DNA from: Desulfomicrobium sp. UBA5193
Lineage (GTDB): Bacteria; Desulfobacterota; Desulfovibrionia; Desulfovibrionales; Desulfomicrobiaceae
NCBI GenBank assembly: GCA_002412965.1
Contig: DHWB01000001.1
Location: forward strand, 212,859 to 229,072
Reading direction: 5' to 3'
Length of the DNA stretch: 16,214 bases
Part shown: in pieces, positions 16,113 through 16,214 of the stretch
How positions within the stretch are numbered: position 1 is the first letter of the stretch
Layout of the letters: each line of letters starts with the position of its first letter
The notes under the pieces: model-generated
What the model saw: only the letters and a program-made list of their open reading frames with translations
Told to the model about the DNA's origin: nothing
Database searches by the model: none
Program-made: the position numbers and the translations under genes

Positions 16113-16214
16113 CCTCTTTCTGCGCTGCGAAGAGGTGGCGCGGGAGACGAAAGTCTCTGACCTGAGCGAAATAAAGTTCGCCGGGCAAATTGAAAAAAGA
16201 ATGAAGAAAGCGCT
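16113..16214 (+). other. Leader-like region with serial small hairpins
   Basis: No coding frame is convincing here. Three inverted repeats follow one another: CCTCTT (16113-16118) with AAGAGG (16130-16135); GAGAC-GAAA-GTCTC (16144-16157), a perfect stem with a GNRA loop; and GCGAA (16166-16170) with TTCGC (16177-16181). The first overlaps the predicted transcription start, so it may act in DNA. The others could be part of an rRNA leader. No boxA-like antitermination motif was recognised before the window ends. Confidence 0.45.

Overview
The window looks like a chromosomal segment of a sulfate-reducing bacterium of the Desulfovibrionales (Desulfovibrio or Desulfomicrobium type). The genus is a guess. 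The grounds are a periplasmic multiheme cytochrome, a chemoreceptor with a c-type heme motif, a selenocysteine tRNA and the order ftsH-folP-cdaA-cdaR-glmM. No insertion sequence, phage gene or CRISPR array is visible. All protein genes are on the + strand; the only minus-strand gene recognised is tRNA-Sec.

Layout. Positions 1-786 are AT-richer and hold no gene I can support, only a weak promoter candidate and small repeats. Positions 787-3916 form a three-gene unit: a tetraheme c554-like cytochrome, a methyl-accepting chemotaxis protein with a CxxCH heme motif in its periplasmic domain, and an ABC-type substrate-binding lipid-free periplasmic protein without transporter partners. It ends in a strong intrinsic terminator (3941-3966). 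A metal-dependent deaminase of the amidohydrolase superfamily follows (3992-5119), then tRNA-Sec on the minus strand (5190-5283).

Positions 5500-12258 look like one housekeeping operon: ftsH (membrane AAA+ protease), folP (dihydropteroate synthase), cdaA (diadenylate cyclase, makes c-di-AMP), cdaR (YbbR-domain regulator), glmM (phosphoglucosamine mutase) and galU (UDP-glucose pyrophosphorylase). Genes overlap or are separated by a few bases up to glmM, and a textbook terminator closes the run at 12279-12308. The set ties membrane protein quality control, folate synthesis, c-di-AMP signalling and sugar-nucleotide supply for the envelope.

priA (replication restart helicase) begins almost on the last T of that terminator, and asnS (asparaginyl-tRNA synthetase) follows 21 bp behind it. 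After asnS there is a strong promoter-like block: a perfect 30-bp AT-rich palindrome directly abutting a TTGACA -35 box, then small inverted repeats. It resembles a stable-RNA (rRNA or tRNA) operon promoter with an UP element whose gene would lie beyond the window end.

Most of the window is conserved housekeeping sequence. The parts worth a second look are the heme-chemoreceptor operon, the promoter/leader at the right end, the terminators set directly against downstream starts, and the unexplained left end. I saw nothing I would call a wholly undescribed system.
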